64,000 nt of DNA from Rhodanobacter thiooxydans (GTDB lineage Bacteria > Pseudomonadota > Gammaproteobacteria > Xanthomonadales > Rhodanobacteraceae), in NCBI RefSeq assembly GCF_030291135.1, contig NZ_CP127409.1, positions 744,001 through 808,000 of the forward strand, given 5' to 3'. The notes under the pieces are model-generated. The model was not told the origin of the DNA, did no database searches, and saw only the letters and a list, made by a program, of their open reading frames with translations. The position numbers and the translations under genes were made by a program. Positions 25,222 through 32,337 of the stretch are shown one piece after another; position 1 is the stretch's first letter; every line of letters starts with the position of its first letter.

Positions 25222-26544
25222 ATGTTCGGCTACTACCTCGACCTCGCGCTGCGCAGCCTGAAGCGCAACAAGGTACTGACCGTGCTGATGGTGATCGCGA
25301 TTGCCGTCGGCATCGGCGCCAGCATGACCACGCTGACGGTGATGCACCTGCTGTCCGGTGACCCGGTGCCGACCCGCAGCGGCACGCTGTTCTATCCGCA
25401 GGTCGACCCGGATCCCAGTCCGGCCGCCAACCATCAGCCCTACGACATGATGGATTACCGCTCCGCACTGGATCTGTGGAGCGCGCACCGCGCCGACCGC
25501 CAGGCAATGGTGACCAGCAGCCAGCTGCGGCTGACCGCGCCGCAGGTGAACCTGCCGCCGCTGATGGCGCAGATGCTGTCGACCACCAGCGATTTCTTCC
25601 CGATGTTCGATGTGCCGTTCCGCTATGGCGGCGGGTGGACGGCACAGGACGACCAGAGCCGGGCACGGGTCGCGGTGATCTCGTCGGATCTCAACAACAA
25701 GTTGTTCAACGGTGCCGACAGTGTGGGTCGCACGCTGCGGCTGAAAGATTCGGATGTGCGCATCATCGGTGTGTTGGCACCGTGGCGGCCGTCGCCGCAG
25801 TTCTACGACGTGGCAGGCGGACGCTTCTCCAACGGCAATACGGCGGGTTTCTACAGCCGGCCTGAGGATGTCTTTATGCCGTTCCAGAGTTCGCTGGAAA
25901 TCAATGCCGGCGGCTTCCAGCCGTTCACCTGCTGGAGCTTGCCAGGCGATCCGGTGCACCTGCAGAACTCGCCCTGTGTGTGGGTGGCGTTGTGGGTGCA
26001 GCTGGACAGCGCGGCCAAGGTCGCTGGCTACCGGCGGTTCGTGGCCGATTACGCGACCCAGCAAAAGGCGTTGGGGCGATTCGTGCATGCCGACAACACG
26101 CAGTTGCGCAGCTTGATGGCGTGGCTCGACTTCAACCAGGTGGTGCCCAGCGATGTACGCCTGCAGACGTGGCTGGCATTTGCCTTCCTGCTGATCTGCC
26201 TGTTCAACACGGTGGGCCTGTTGCTGGCGAAGTTCCTGCGCCGCGCGGGCGAGATCGGCGTGCGCCGCGCACTGGGAGCGAGCCGGGCAGCGGTATTTGC
26301 GCAATGCCTGGTCGAAGCCGGCCTGATCGGTCTGCTCGGCGGCGCAGGTGGCCTGCTGCTGACCTTGTTCGGCCTGTGGCTGGTCCGCCGCCAGCCGGTC
26401 GAGTATGCCGATCTGGTGCATCTGGATGCGGCGATGTTCCTGGCCACGTTCGCTCTCGCCCTCGCCGCCAGCCTGCTGGCCGGCGTGTTGCCGGCGCTAC
26501 GTGCCAGCCGCATGGCGCCCAGCCTGCAACTGAAGACGCTTTAG
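25222..26544 (+). CDS. FtsX/MacB-type permease, A subunit of pair 4
   Basis: The product is 440 residues, opening MFGYYLDLALRSLKRNKVLT. Helix 1 is LMVIAIAVGIGASMTTLTVM, followed by HLLSGDPVPTRSGTLFYPQV. The periplasmic signature is VAVISSDLNNKLFNGADSVG. The cysteine pair is in FTCWSLPGD and SPCVW. The FtsX core is LRRAGEIGVRRALGASRAAV, and it ends SLQLKTL. Opening and helix 1 are very close to A5, so A4 and A5 may be the youngest duplicates. A type-2 repeat occupies the 57 bases before B4. Confidence 0.9.
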   Translation: MFGYYLDLALRSLKRNKVLTVLMVIAIAVGIGASMTTLTVMHLLSGDPVPTRSGTLFYPQVDPDPSPAANHQPYDMMDYRSALDLWSAHRADRQAMVTSSQLRLTAPQVNLPPLMAQMLSTTSDFFPMFDVPFRYGGGWTAQDDQSRARVAVISSDLNNKLFNGADSVGRTLRLKDSDVRIIGVLAPWRPSPQFYDVAGGRFSNGNTAGFYSRPEDVFMPFQSSLEINAGGFQPFTCWSLPGDPVHLQNSPCVWVALWVQLDSAAKVAGYRRFVADYATQQKALGRFVHADNTQLRSLMAWLDFNQVVPSDVRLQTWLAFAFLLICLFNTVGLLLAKFLRRAGEIGVRRALGASRAAVFAQCLVEAGLIGLLGGAGGLLLTLFGLWLVRRQPVEYADLVHLDAAMFLATFALALAASLLAGVLPALRASRMAPSLQLKTL

Positions 26545-26596
26545 TGCGCCATCCCTGCGCGTGAAAGCGGCCATCCACGGCCGCACTCCTCGAAAA
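26545..26596. repeat. Type-2 palindromic repeat (A4-B4 gap)
   Basis: The core GCGGCCATCCACGGCCGC (26567-26584) differs from the A3-B3 core by one base. The flanks ATCCCTGCGCGTGAAA and ACTCCTCGAAAAG are also shared. Confidence 0.85.
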
Positions 26597-26601
26597 GAGC
26601 A

Positions 26602-27825
26602 ATGAAAACCATGCAGATCCAGCCCATCCTTGCCGCCCTCCGTCGCCATCGGCTGGCAAGCATCCTGATCGCACTGGAAATCGCGCTGGCCTGCGCGGTG
26701 CTGTGCAATGCCTGCTTCCTGATCGTCAACCGCGTGCAGCAGACGCGGGTGATCAGCGGCGTCGACGAGAGTGCCCTGGCTGCCATCAAGCTGACCGGCT
26801 ATGACCCGGCGAGGGGCATCGACCTCAATGCACGCGTGCTCAGCGGCCTTGCCAAGCTTCCCGGCGTGCAGTCGGTGAGCGCGATCAACCAGGTGCCATT
26901 CGGCGACCACGCCGGCACCGCCGGCATCACCACCGATCCGGAGGGCAAACGCTTCGGTGGCGTGGTGGATTTTTATGTCGGTGGCCCGGGCAGCTTCAAG
27001 GCGCTCGGCGTGCAGCTGGTCGCTGGTCGCGTGCCGCAGCCCGGCGATTACCAGCCGGTCGATTTCTTCGTGCCGGATGACTCCGCCGTATGGGTGACCC
27101 GCGCGCTGGCCGAGCACCTGTGGCCGGGCGTCGACCCGCTGGGCAAGGAATTCTGGACCGGGAAATTCCACTTCCGGGTGGCCGGCGTGCTGGCACACCT
27201 GGCGCGTCCCTACGGTGGCGAGGGCGGCCCGAGCACGATCGAATGGTCGGTATACGTGCCGGCGCAGCCGGGTGTACAGCTTGCAGCCGTCTACCTGCTG
27301 CGCGCCGATCCCGTCCAATTGCCGCGGGTGCTGCGCGACGCGCGGGCCGCGATGGCCACCATCGCCCCCGACGCGGTGCTCGACAGCAAGGCAAGCCAGA
27401 CCATCGGCAGCCTGCGCGAGAACTATTTCCGGCAGGACCGCGTCATGGCCGGCATCCTTGTCGGCGTGATCGCCGCCCTGCTGCTGGTCACCGCGCTCGG
27501 CATCGTCGGCCTGGCCAGCTTCTGGGTGCAGCAGCGCCGCCGCCAGATTGGGGTGCGCCGCGCGCTGGGCGCCACCCGCGGCGACATCCTGCGCTACTTC
27601 CAGACCGAGAACTTCCTGATCGTCACGGGCGGCATCGCGCTGGGCATGCTGCTCGCCTTCGCGCTGAACCTGGTGCTGATGCAGCACTACGAGTTGCCGC
27701 GATTGCCGCTGTATTACCTGCCGATCGGCGCGCTGCTGCTGTGGGGGTTGGGGCAGCTGGCGGTGCTCGGTCCGGCGCTGCGCGCCGCGGCGGTACCGCC
27801 GGTGGTGGCGACGCGGTCGGTGTGA
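26602..27825 (+). CDS. FtsX/MacB-type permease, B subunit of pair 4
   Basis: The product is 407 residues. The opening is [20 protein letters not shown], after MKT, and helix 1 is CAVLCNACFLIVNR. The periplasmic signature is TRALAEHLWPGVDPLGKEF. The FtsX segment is GLASFWVQQRRRQIGVRRAL followed by GATRGDILRYFQTENFLI. The C-terminal part is MQHYELPRLPLYYLPIGALL and ends PPVVATRSV. It has an unusual second cysteine in helix 1 (CNAC). The start is preceded by AAAGAGCA, a weak ribosome-binding site, in line with dependence on upstream translation. Confidence 0.9.
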   Translation: MKTMQIQPILAALRRHRLASILIALEIALACAVLCNACFLIVNRVQQTRVISGVDESALAAIKLTGYDPARGIDLNARVLSGLAKLPGVQSVSAINQVPFGDHAGTAGITTDPEGKRFGGVVDFYVGGPGSFKALGVQLVAGRVPQPGDYQPVDFFVPDDSAVWVTRALAEHLWPGVDPLGKEFWTGKFHFRVAGVLAHLARPYGGEGGPSTIEWSVYVPAQPGVQLAAVYLLRADPVQLPRVLRDARAAMATIAPDAVLDSKASQTIGSLRENYFRQDRVMAGILVGVIAALLLVTALGIVGLASFWVQQRRRQIGVRRALGATRGDILRYFQTENFLIVTGGIALGMLLAFALNLVLMQHYELPRLPLYYLPIGALLLWGLGQLAVLGPALRAAAVPPVVATRSV

Positions 27826-27834
27826 CGCTTTTTA

Positions 27835-27928
27835 CTCCCTCTCCTGCTTTGCAGGGGAGGGTTGGGGAGGGGTGCTTTTGCCTGTGGGAAAGAGCACCCC
27901 CTCCCTCCCCTTGTGAGCAGGGGGAGGA
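27835..27928. repeat. Type-1 palindromic intergenic repeat, copy R6 (pair 4-pair 5 gap)
   Basis: Left hairpin CTCCTGCTTTGCAGGGGAGG, then GGTTGGGGAGGGGTGCTTTT, a short centre, and the right arms CCCCCTCCCTCCCC with GCAGGGGGAGGAG. It lacks the 27-base insert of R3-R5. Confidence 0.85.
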
Positions 27929-27949
27929 GATGGTCCATGGAGTGATGAC

Positions 27950-29251
27950 ATGTTTGCCTACTACCTCGACCTGGCGCTGCGCAGCCTGAAGCGCAACAAG
28001 GTGCTCACCGCGCTGATGGTGCTGGCGATCGGGCTGGGCATCGGCGCCAGCATGACCACGCTGACCGTGATGCACCTGCTGTCGGGCGACCCATTGCCGG
28101 AGCGCAGCGGCAGGCTGTTCCATCCGCAGGTGGATCCGAAGCCCGCGGATCCACACGAGCTGCCCGGGCAGATGACGTACATCGACGCGATGAACCTGTG
28201 GCATTCCGGTCGTGCCGATCGCCAGGCCATCCTGGTGGGCTCGAACGTGAAGGTGAAAGCGGCGCAGGCCGGCGCGAAGCCGATGGGGCTGCATACCCTG
28301 GCGACGACGGCAGATTTCTTCCCGATGTTTGGCGTGTCGTTCATCCATGGCGGTCCGTGGACGGCGGCCGATGACACCGGCAAGGCCCGGGTCGCCGTGC
28401 TTTCGCGCAGTGCCTACGAGCGGCTTTTCCACGGCCGCGACGGCGTCGGTCAGCCGATCCGCATAGGGCAGTGGGATTTCCGCGTCGTCGGGGTGATCGA
28501 GGACTGGCGGCCCGCGCCGCATTTCTACGACCTGGATCGCGATGCCTATGGCCAGGGCGACGACGTGTTCATCCCGTTCCTGACCTCGCGCGATCTGGCC
28601 GAGCTCGGCATCACCGGCTACAGCCTGGATTGCTATGGCACGACCACCGACGACCTCCATCTGGAAAACCAGCCCTGCCTGTGGCTGAAGTTCTGGGTCG
28701 AGCTGGACAGCCCGGCCAGGGTCCATGCGTATCGCCGGTTCCTGGACAACTATTCGCGCGAGCAGCAGGCGCAGGGTCGCTTCATTTATGCCGGGGCGCC
28801 ACGCACGGCCTTGCCCGACGTGATGCAGTGGCTGGACCAGAACGGGGTGGTGCCGGCGGACGTCCGCCTCAAGGCGTGGATCGCGTTCGGCTTCCTGCTG
28901 GTTTGCCTGATGAACACGACGGGATTGCTGCTGGCCAAGTTCCTGCAGCGCGGCGCCGAGATCAGCGTGCGCCGCGCGCTCGGCGCGTCGCGCCGGCAGG
29001 TGTTTTTCCAGTGCCTGGTGGAGGCGGCCATCGTAGGCGCTGCCGGCGGCGTGCTCGGCCTGCTGCTGGCCTGGGCGGGCCTGTGGGGCATTCGCCAGAC
29101 GCCGGCGGACTACGCCGACCTGGCGCGTCTCGACGTGTCGATGTTCGCGATGACCTTCGCGCTGTCGATCGCGGCCAGCCTGCTCGCCGGTTTGTTGCCG
29201 GCCTGGCGTGCCTGCCATATCGCTCCCGCCCTCCAGCTCAAGACCCTCTGA
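27950..29251 (+). CDS. FtsX/MacB-type permease, A subunit of pair 5
   Basis: The product is 433 residues. The opening is MFAYYLDLALRSLKRNKVLT and helix 1 LMVLAIGLGIGASMTTLTVM. The periplasmic signature is the most divergent of the five, VAVLSRSAYERLFHGRDGVG. The cysteine pair is retained in LDCYGTT and QPCLW. The FtsX core is LQRGAEISVRRALGASRRQV, and it ends PALQLKTL. Nine bases separate it from B5, with no repeat in between, as in pair 1. Confidence 0.9.
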   Translation: MFAYYLDLALRSLKRNKVLTALMVLAIGLGIGASMTTLTVMHLLSGDPLPERSGRLFHPQVDPKPADPHELPGQMTYIDAMNLWHSGRADRQAILVGSNVKVKAAQAGAKPMGLHTLATTADFFPMFGVSFIHGGPWTAADDTGKARVAVLSRSAYERLFHGRDGVGQPIRIGQWDFRVVGVIEDWRPAPHFYDLDRDAYGQGDDVFIPFLTSRDLAELGITGYSLDCYGTTTDDLHLENQPCLWLKFWVELDSPARVHAYRRFLDNYSREQQAQGRFIYAGAPRTALPDVMQWLDQNGVVPADVRLKAWIAFGFLLVCLMNTTGLLLAKFLQRGAEISVRRALGASRRQVFFQCLVEAAIVGAAGGVLGLLLAWAGLWGIRQTPADYADLARLDVSMFAMTFALSIAASLLAGLLPAWRACHIAPALQLKTL

Positions 29252-29260
29252 GGCATACAC

Positions 29261-30469
29261 ATGCAGCTACGCCATGTCCTTGCCGCATTGCCCCGACACA
29301 AGCTGGTCTGCCTGCTGGTGGCGGTCGAGATCGCGGTGGCCTTCGCGATCCTGTGCAACGCGATCTTCATCATCCGCGGACGCGTGCAGCAGATGCAGAT
29401 CACCACCGGCATTGCCGAGGACGGCTTGATCTACATCCACAACGACGGCGTCGGCGATGACGCCAATGCGCCGCTGGTCGCCCGCAACCTGGCGGCGCTG
29501 CGCGGCCTGGGCGGCGTGCAGTCCGCGGTGGCGATGTTCCCGTTGCCGCTGGAGAACATGTCGATCAATTTCCGGCCGTGGCTGACCCCGGACATGAAGC
29601 TGCGCGGCCCGGCTGTCGGCATGTTCGTCGGCACACCGGGTTACCTGGACACGCTGGGGTTGAAGATCGTGCAGGGCCGCGATTTCAACGACGCGGAATA
29701 CGACGGCATGGTTCAGACCTGGAAGACGCTGTCGCCAGCGGCGATCGTCACCCGCGACCTTGCCGACAAGCTGTGGCCCGGACAGAACCCGATCGGCAAG
29801 ACATTCTGGCGCAGCCCGAGCCGCGGCTACACCGTGGTCGGCGTGGTCGAGCGGCTGGTGCGCGGCTACCTGCGCAAGGACTTCGTGCCGGAATACTCGG
29901 CGATGTTCCCGGTCAGGCCGGTGTCTTTCGTGTCGTCGCTCTACGTGATGCGGGTGGCGCCGTCCGATCGCGACCGGCTGCTGCGCGAGTCCTCGGACCT
30001 GCTGCTGAAACTCAACCCGGACATGCTGATCGACGCCAGCGGCAGCTATGCCGACATGCGTGCGGATTATTTCCGCCAGGACGCGTCGCTGGTGTGGCTG
30101 CTGGCCCTGGTCTGCGTGGCAATGCTGCTGGTGACCGCACTGGGCATCGCCGGGCTGGCCAATTTCTGGGTGCAGCAGCGTGGCCGCAGCATCGGCATAC
30201 GGCGGGCCATCGGTGCCACCCGTGGCGACATCCTGCGCTACTTCCAGGCCGAGAATTTCCTGATCGTCGGTTTCGGCATCGCGCTGGGCGTGCTGCTGGC
30301 CTTCGTGCTCAACCTGCTGCTGATGACGCACTACGAACTGCCGCGCCTGCCGCTGTCCTACCTGCCGGTCGGCGCGCTGGTGCTGTGGGGGCTGGGGCAA
30401 CTGGCGGTGCTCGGCCCGGCGTTACGCGCGGCGGCGGTGCCGCCGGTGGTGGCGACGCGGTCGACATGA
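29261..30469 (+). CDS. FtsX/MacB-type permease, B subunit of pair 5
   Basis: The product is 402 residues. The opening MQLRHVLAALPRHKLVCLLV has P in place of the R of other B proteins. Helix 1 is FAILCNAIFIIRGR. The periplasmic signature is TRDLADKLWPGQNPIGKTF. The FtsX segment is GLANFWVQQRGRSIGIRRAI with GATRGDILRYFQAENFLI. The end is PPVVATRST. It belongs with B3 and B4. The regulator gene follows after 85 bases that include a degenerate type-2 repeat. Confidence 0.9.
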   Translation: MQLRHVLAALPRHKLVCLLVAVEIAVAFAILCNAIFIIRGRVQQMQITTGIAEDGLIYIHNDGVGDDANAPLVARNLAALRGLGGVQSAVAMFPLPLENMSINFRPWLTPDMKLRGPAVGMFVGTPGYLDTLGLKIVQGRDFNDAEYDGMVQTWKTLSPAAIVTRDLADKLWPGQNPIGKTFWRSPSRGYTVVGVVERLVRGYLRKDFVPEYSAMFPVRPVSFVSSLYVMRVAPSDRDRLLRESSDLLLKLNPDMLIDASGSYADMRADYFRQDASLVWLLALVCVAMLLVTALGIAGLANFWVQQRGRSIGIRRAIGATRGDILRYFQAENFLIVGFGIALGVLLAFVLNLLLMTHYELPRLPLSYLPVGALVLWGLGQLAVLGPALRAAAVPPVVATRST

Positions 30470-30471
30470 GC

Positions 30472-30552
30472 AGCAAGCCGGGTATACGCGTGACCATAGT
30501 CATGGCAACCTTTCGGACCGGAGCGGCATCCATAGCCGCATGTGCAGAAAAA
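30472..30552. repeat. Degenerate type-2 repeat (after B5)
   Basis: The core GCGGCATCCATAGCCGC (30523-30539) keeps the palindromic plan of the other three type-2 copies with one base lost and one changed. The upstream flank is not conserved. Confidence 0.6.
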
Positions 30553-30554
30553 AG

Positions 30555-31901
30555 ATGCGAACCGTACTGATCATCGACGACAACCCGGCCGTGGGCGAGG
30601 CGCTTTCGCTGGCCTTGTCGCTGCACGAGATCCGCCCGCTCGCCGCGCTGACGCCCGACGAAGGCCTGCTCGCGCTGGAGCGCGAGGCGGTCGACGTGGT
30701 GATCCAGGACATGAACTTCACCGCCGACACCACCTCGGGCGAGGAGGGCGTGGCGCTGTTCCGCGCGATCCGCGAGCGCCATCCGGACCTGCCGGTGATC
30801 CTGCTGACCGCGTGGACGCACCTGGAGACCGCGGTGGAGCTGGTCAAGGCCGGCGCCGCCGATTACCTGGCCAAGCCGTGGGACGACAACAAGCTGCTGG
30901 CCACGGTGGAGAACCTGCTGGAGCTGTCCGAGTCGACCCGCGAGGTGGCGCGCAGCCGGCTTGAGCGCCGCCAGCGGCGTGAGCACCTGCGCAGCAAGTT
31001 CGACCTCGATGGCCTGGTGTTCGCCTCCGAGGCGATGGGGCGCACGCTCAACCTGGCCTGCCAGGTGGCCCGTTCCGACGTGCCGGTGCTGATCACCGGT
31101 CCCAACGGCACCGGCAAGGAGCGCATCGCGGCGATCGTGCATGCGAACTCAGCGGTGAAGCGCGGCCCGTTCGTGGCGGTGAACTGCGGCGCGCTGCCCG
31201 GCGAACTGATCGAGGCGGAGCTGTTCGGCGCCGAGGCCGGCGCGTACACCGGTGCCAACAAGGCGCGCGAAGGGCGTTTCGAGCTGGCCGACGGCGGCAC
31301 GCTGTTCCTGGACGAGATCGGCAACCTGCCGCTGCCCGGCCAGATGAAGCTGCTGCGCGTGCTGGAGACCGGTCAGTTCGAGCGGCTCGGTTCCGGCAAG
31401 ACGCGGCAGGCCAAGGTGCGCGTGTTGAGCGCGACCAACGCCGACCTCAAGGCAATGATCCAGGCCGGCACCTTCCGCGAGGACCTGTACTACCGGCTCA
31501 ACGTGATCGAGGTGAACCTGCCGCCGCTGAGCGAGCGCAACGACGACATCCTGCCGCTGGCCGAATTTTTCCTGGACGGTCGCGCCGAGCTCGGCGACGC
31601 CGCGCGCGAGGCCATGCTGGCCTACCCGTGGCCGGGCAATGTGCGCGAGCTGAAGAACGCGATCGAGCGCGCATCGCTGCTGGCCGGGGGCCAGCCGATC
31701 ACCCCCGAGCTGCTGAACCTGCCGCAGTACGTGGCGATGGCCCCGGCGGCACGAAATCTGGACGAGCCCAGCCGCGAGGCGGTGGAAAGCGCACTGCACA
31801 AGGCCGATGGCGTGGTCAGCCGCGCGGCACAGAGCCTGGGCCTCTCGCGCCAGGCGCTGTATCGGCGGATGGAGCGCTACGGCCTGGCAACCACGGCTTG
31901 A
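30555..31901 (+). CDS. Sigma-54-dependent response regulator (NtrC family)
   Basis: The product is 448 residues with three domains. The receiver (about 1-120) has acidic residues D8-D9, the phosphoacceptor D52 in VVIQDMNF and the lysine in LAKPWD. The AAA+ domain has Walker A GPNGTGKE, the sigma-54 loop GAYTGA at 229-234 (Y replaces the usual F, an accepted variant), Walker B GGTLFLDEIG and the arginine finger region FREDLYYRLN. A C-terminal Fis helix-turn-helix reads AAQSLGLSRQALYRRMERYG. It should activate the -24/-12 promoter at 14646. The ATG at 30540 is an alternative start but lies inside the repeat; MRTVLIIDDN is preferred because the receiver begins there. The partner kinase is at 32338. 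Confidence 0.94.
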   Translation: MRTVLIIDDNPAVGEALSLALSLHEIRPLAALTPDEGLLALEREAVDVVIQDMNFTADTTSGEEGVALFRAIRERHPDLPVILLTAWTHLETAVELVKAGAADYLAKPWDDNKLLATVENLLELSESTREVARSRLERRQRREHLRSKFDLDGLVFASEAMGRTLNLACQVARSDVPVLITGPNGTGKERIAAIVHANSAVKRGPFVAVNCGALPGELIEAELFGAEAGAYTGANKAREGRFELADGGTLFLDEIGNLPLPGQMKLLRVLETGQFERLGSGKTRQAKVRVLSATNADLKAMIQAGTFREDLYYRLNVIEVNLPPLSERNDDILPLAEFFLDGRAELGDAAREAMLAYPWPGNVRELKNAIERASLLAGGQPITPELLNLPQYVAMAPAARNLDEPSREAVESALHKADGVVSRAAQSLGLSRQALYRRMERYGLATTA

Positions 31902-31979
31902 GTGATCTGTGACGACGATGCTTGCCCCGACCCCGAAGGCGTAGAAAGATGAGTGCATGCATCCAGCAGGGGAGGCGTC

Positions 31980-32306
31980 ATGCGATATCGCCGGATCATG
32001 CTTGTTGCCGCCTGGCTGACCGCCGGCGTGGCCATGGCGCAGGTGCCGTCAGTCTCCCGCGAGGCGTGGGCATGGCAGCCGGTCGCCGCCGCTGCGGTCG
32101 AGTACCGACTCGGCTCGCCGATGGTGCTGGCGGACGCCGGGAGCAGCCCGTTCCGCTTCAGCGATGGCCGCGAGCGCGACCTGGTGAACAAGCCGCCGCC
32201 ACGTCCGATGGACCGGGCTGCCGTGCTCGGCACCGAGCGTGGCTGGGTGGGCGGGCGACCACCGCTCGATTGCGCGATGACACCGATCGACGCCAGGTGC
32301 CACTGA
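31980..32306 (+). CDS. Small exported protein of unknown function between regulator and kinase
   Basis: Not recognised. The product is 108 residues. The start at 31980 follows GGGGAGGCGTC. The signal peptide MRYRRIMLVAAWLTAGVAMA ends in a clear AMA site before QVPSVSREAW. The mature part of about 87 residues is proline- and arginine-rich with no helix pattern, and has two cysteines close to the C-terminus (DCAMTPIDARCH). It sits between the response regulator and the sensor kinase, so it may be a periplasmic accessory of signalling or of the transporter. That role is inferred from position only. Confidence 0.65.
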   Translation: MRYRRIMLVAAWLTAGVAMAQVPSVSREAWAWQPVAAAAVEYRLGSPMVLADAGSSPFRFSDGRERDLVNKPPPRPMDRAAVLGTERGWVGGRPPLDCAMTPIDARCH

Positions 32307-32337
32307 GCCGGCTTTTTCCCGCCGGGGAGAACAGCCA

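Noticed and set aside
5664-28000. Repeated GGGGAGG blocks considered as a CRISPR array
   Set aside because: The copies are kilobases apart, palindromic and separated by genes. No regular spacers or cas genes.
21919-29260. Very long minus-strand frames (up to 644 codons) opposite the permease genes
   Set aside because: They mirror the codon pattern of the real genes and contain histidine/arginine/glutamine-rich nonsense. No start sites with ribosome-binding sequences.
16972-30469. Permease genes considered as an LolCDE lipoprotein-release operon
   Set aside because: LolC and LolE come as one pair with LolD and need no HlyD-type adaptor. The cysteine pair, adaptor and five-fold amplification do not fit.
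30540-30554. Earlier ATG as the regulator start
   Set aside because: It lies at the edge of the type-2 repeat and would add MCRKK before the receiver. The receiver homology begins at 30555.
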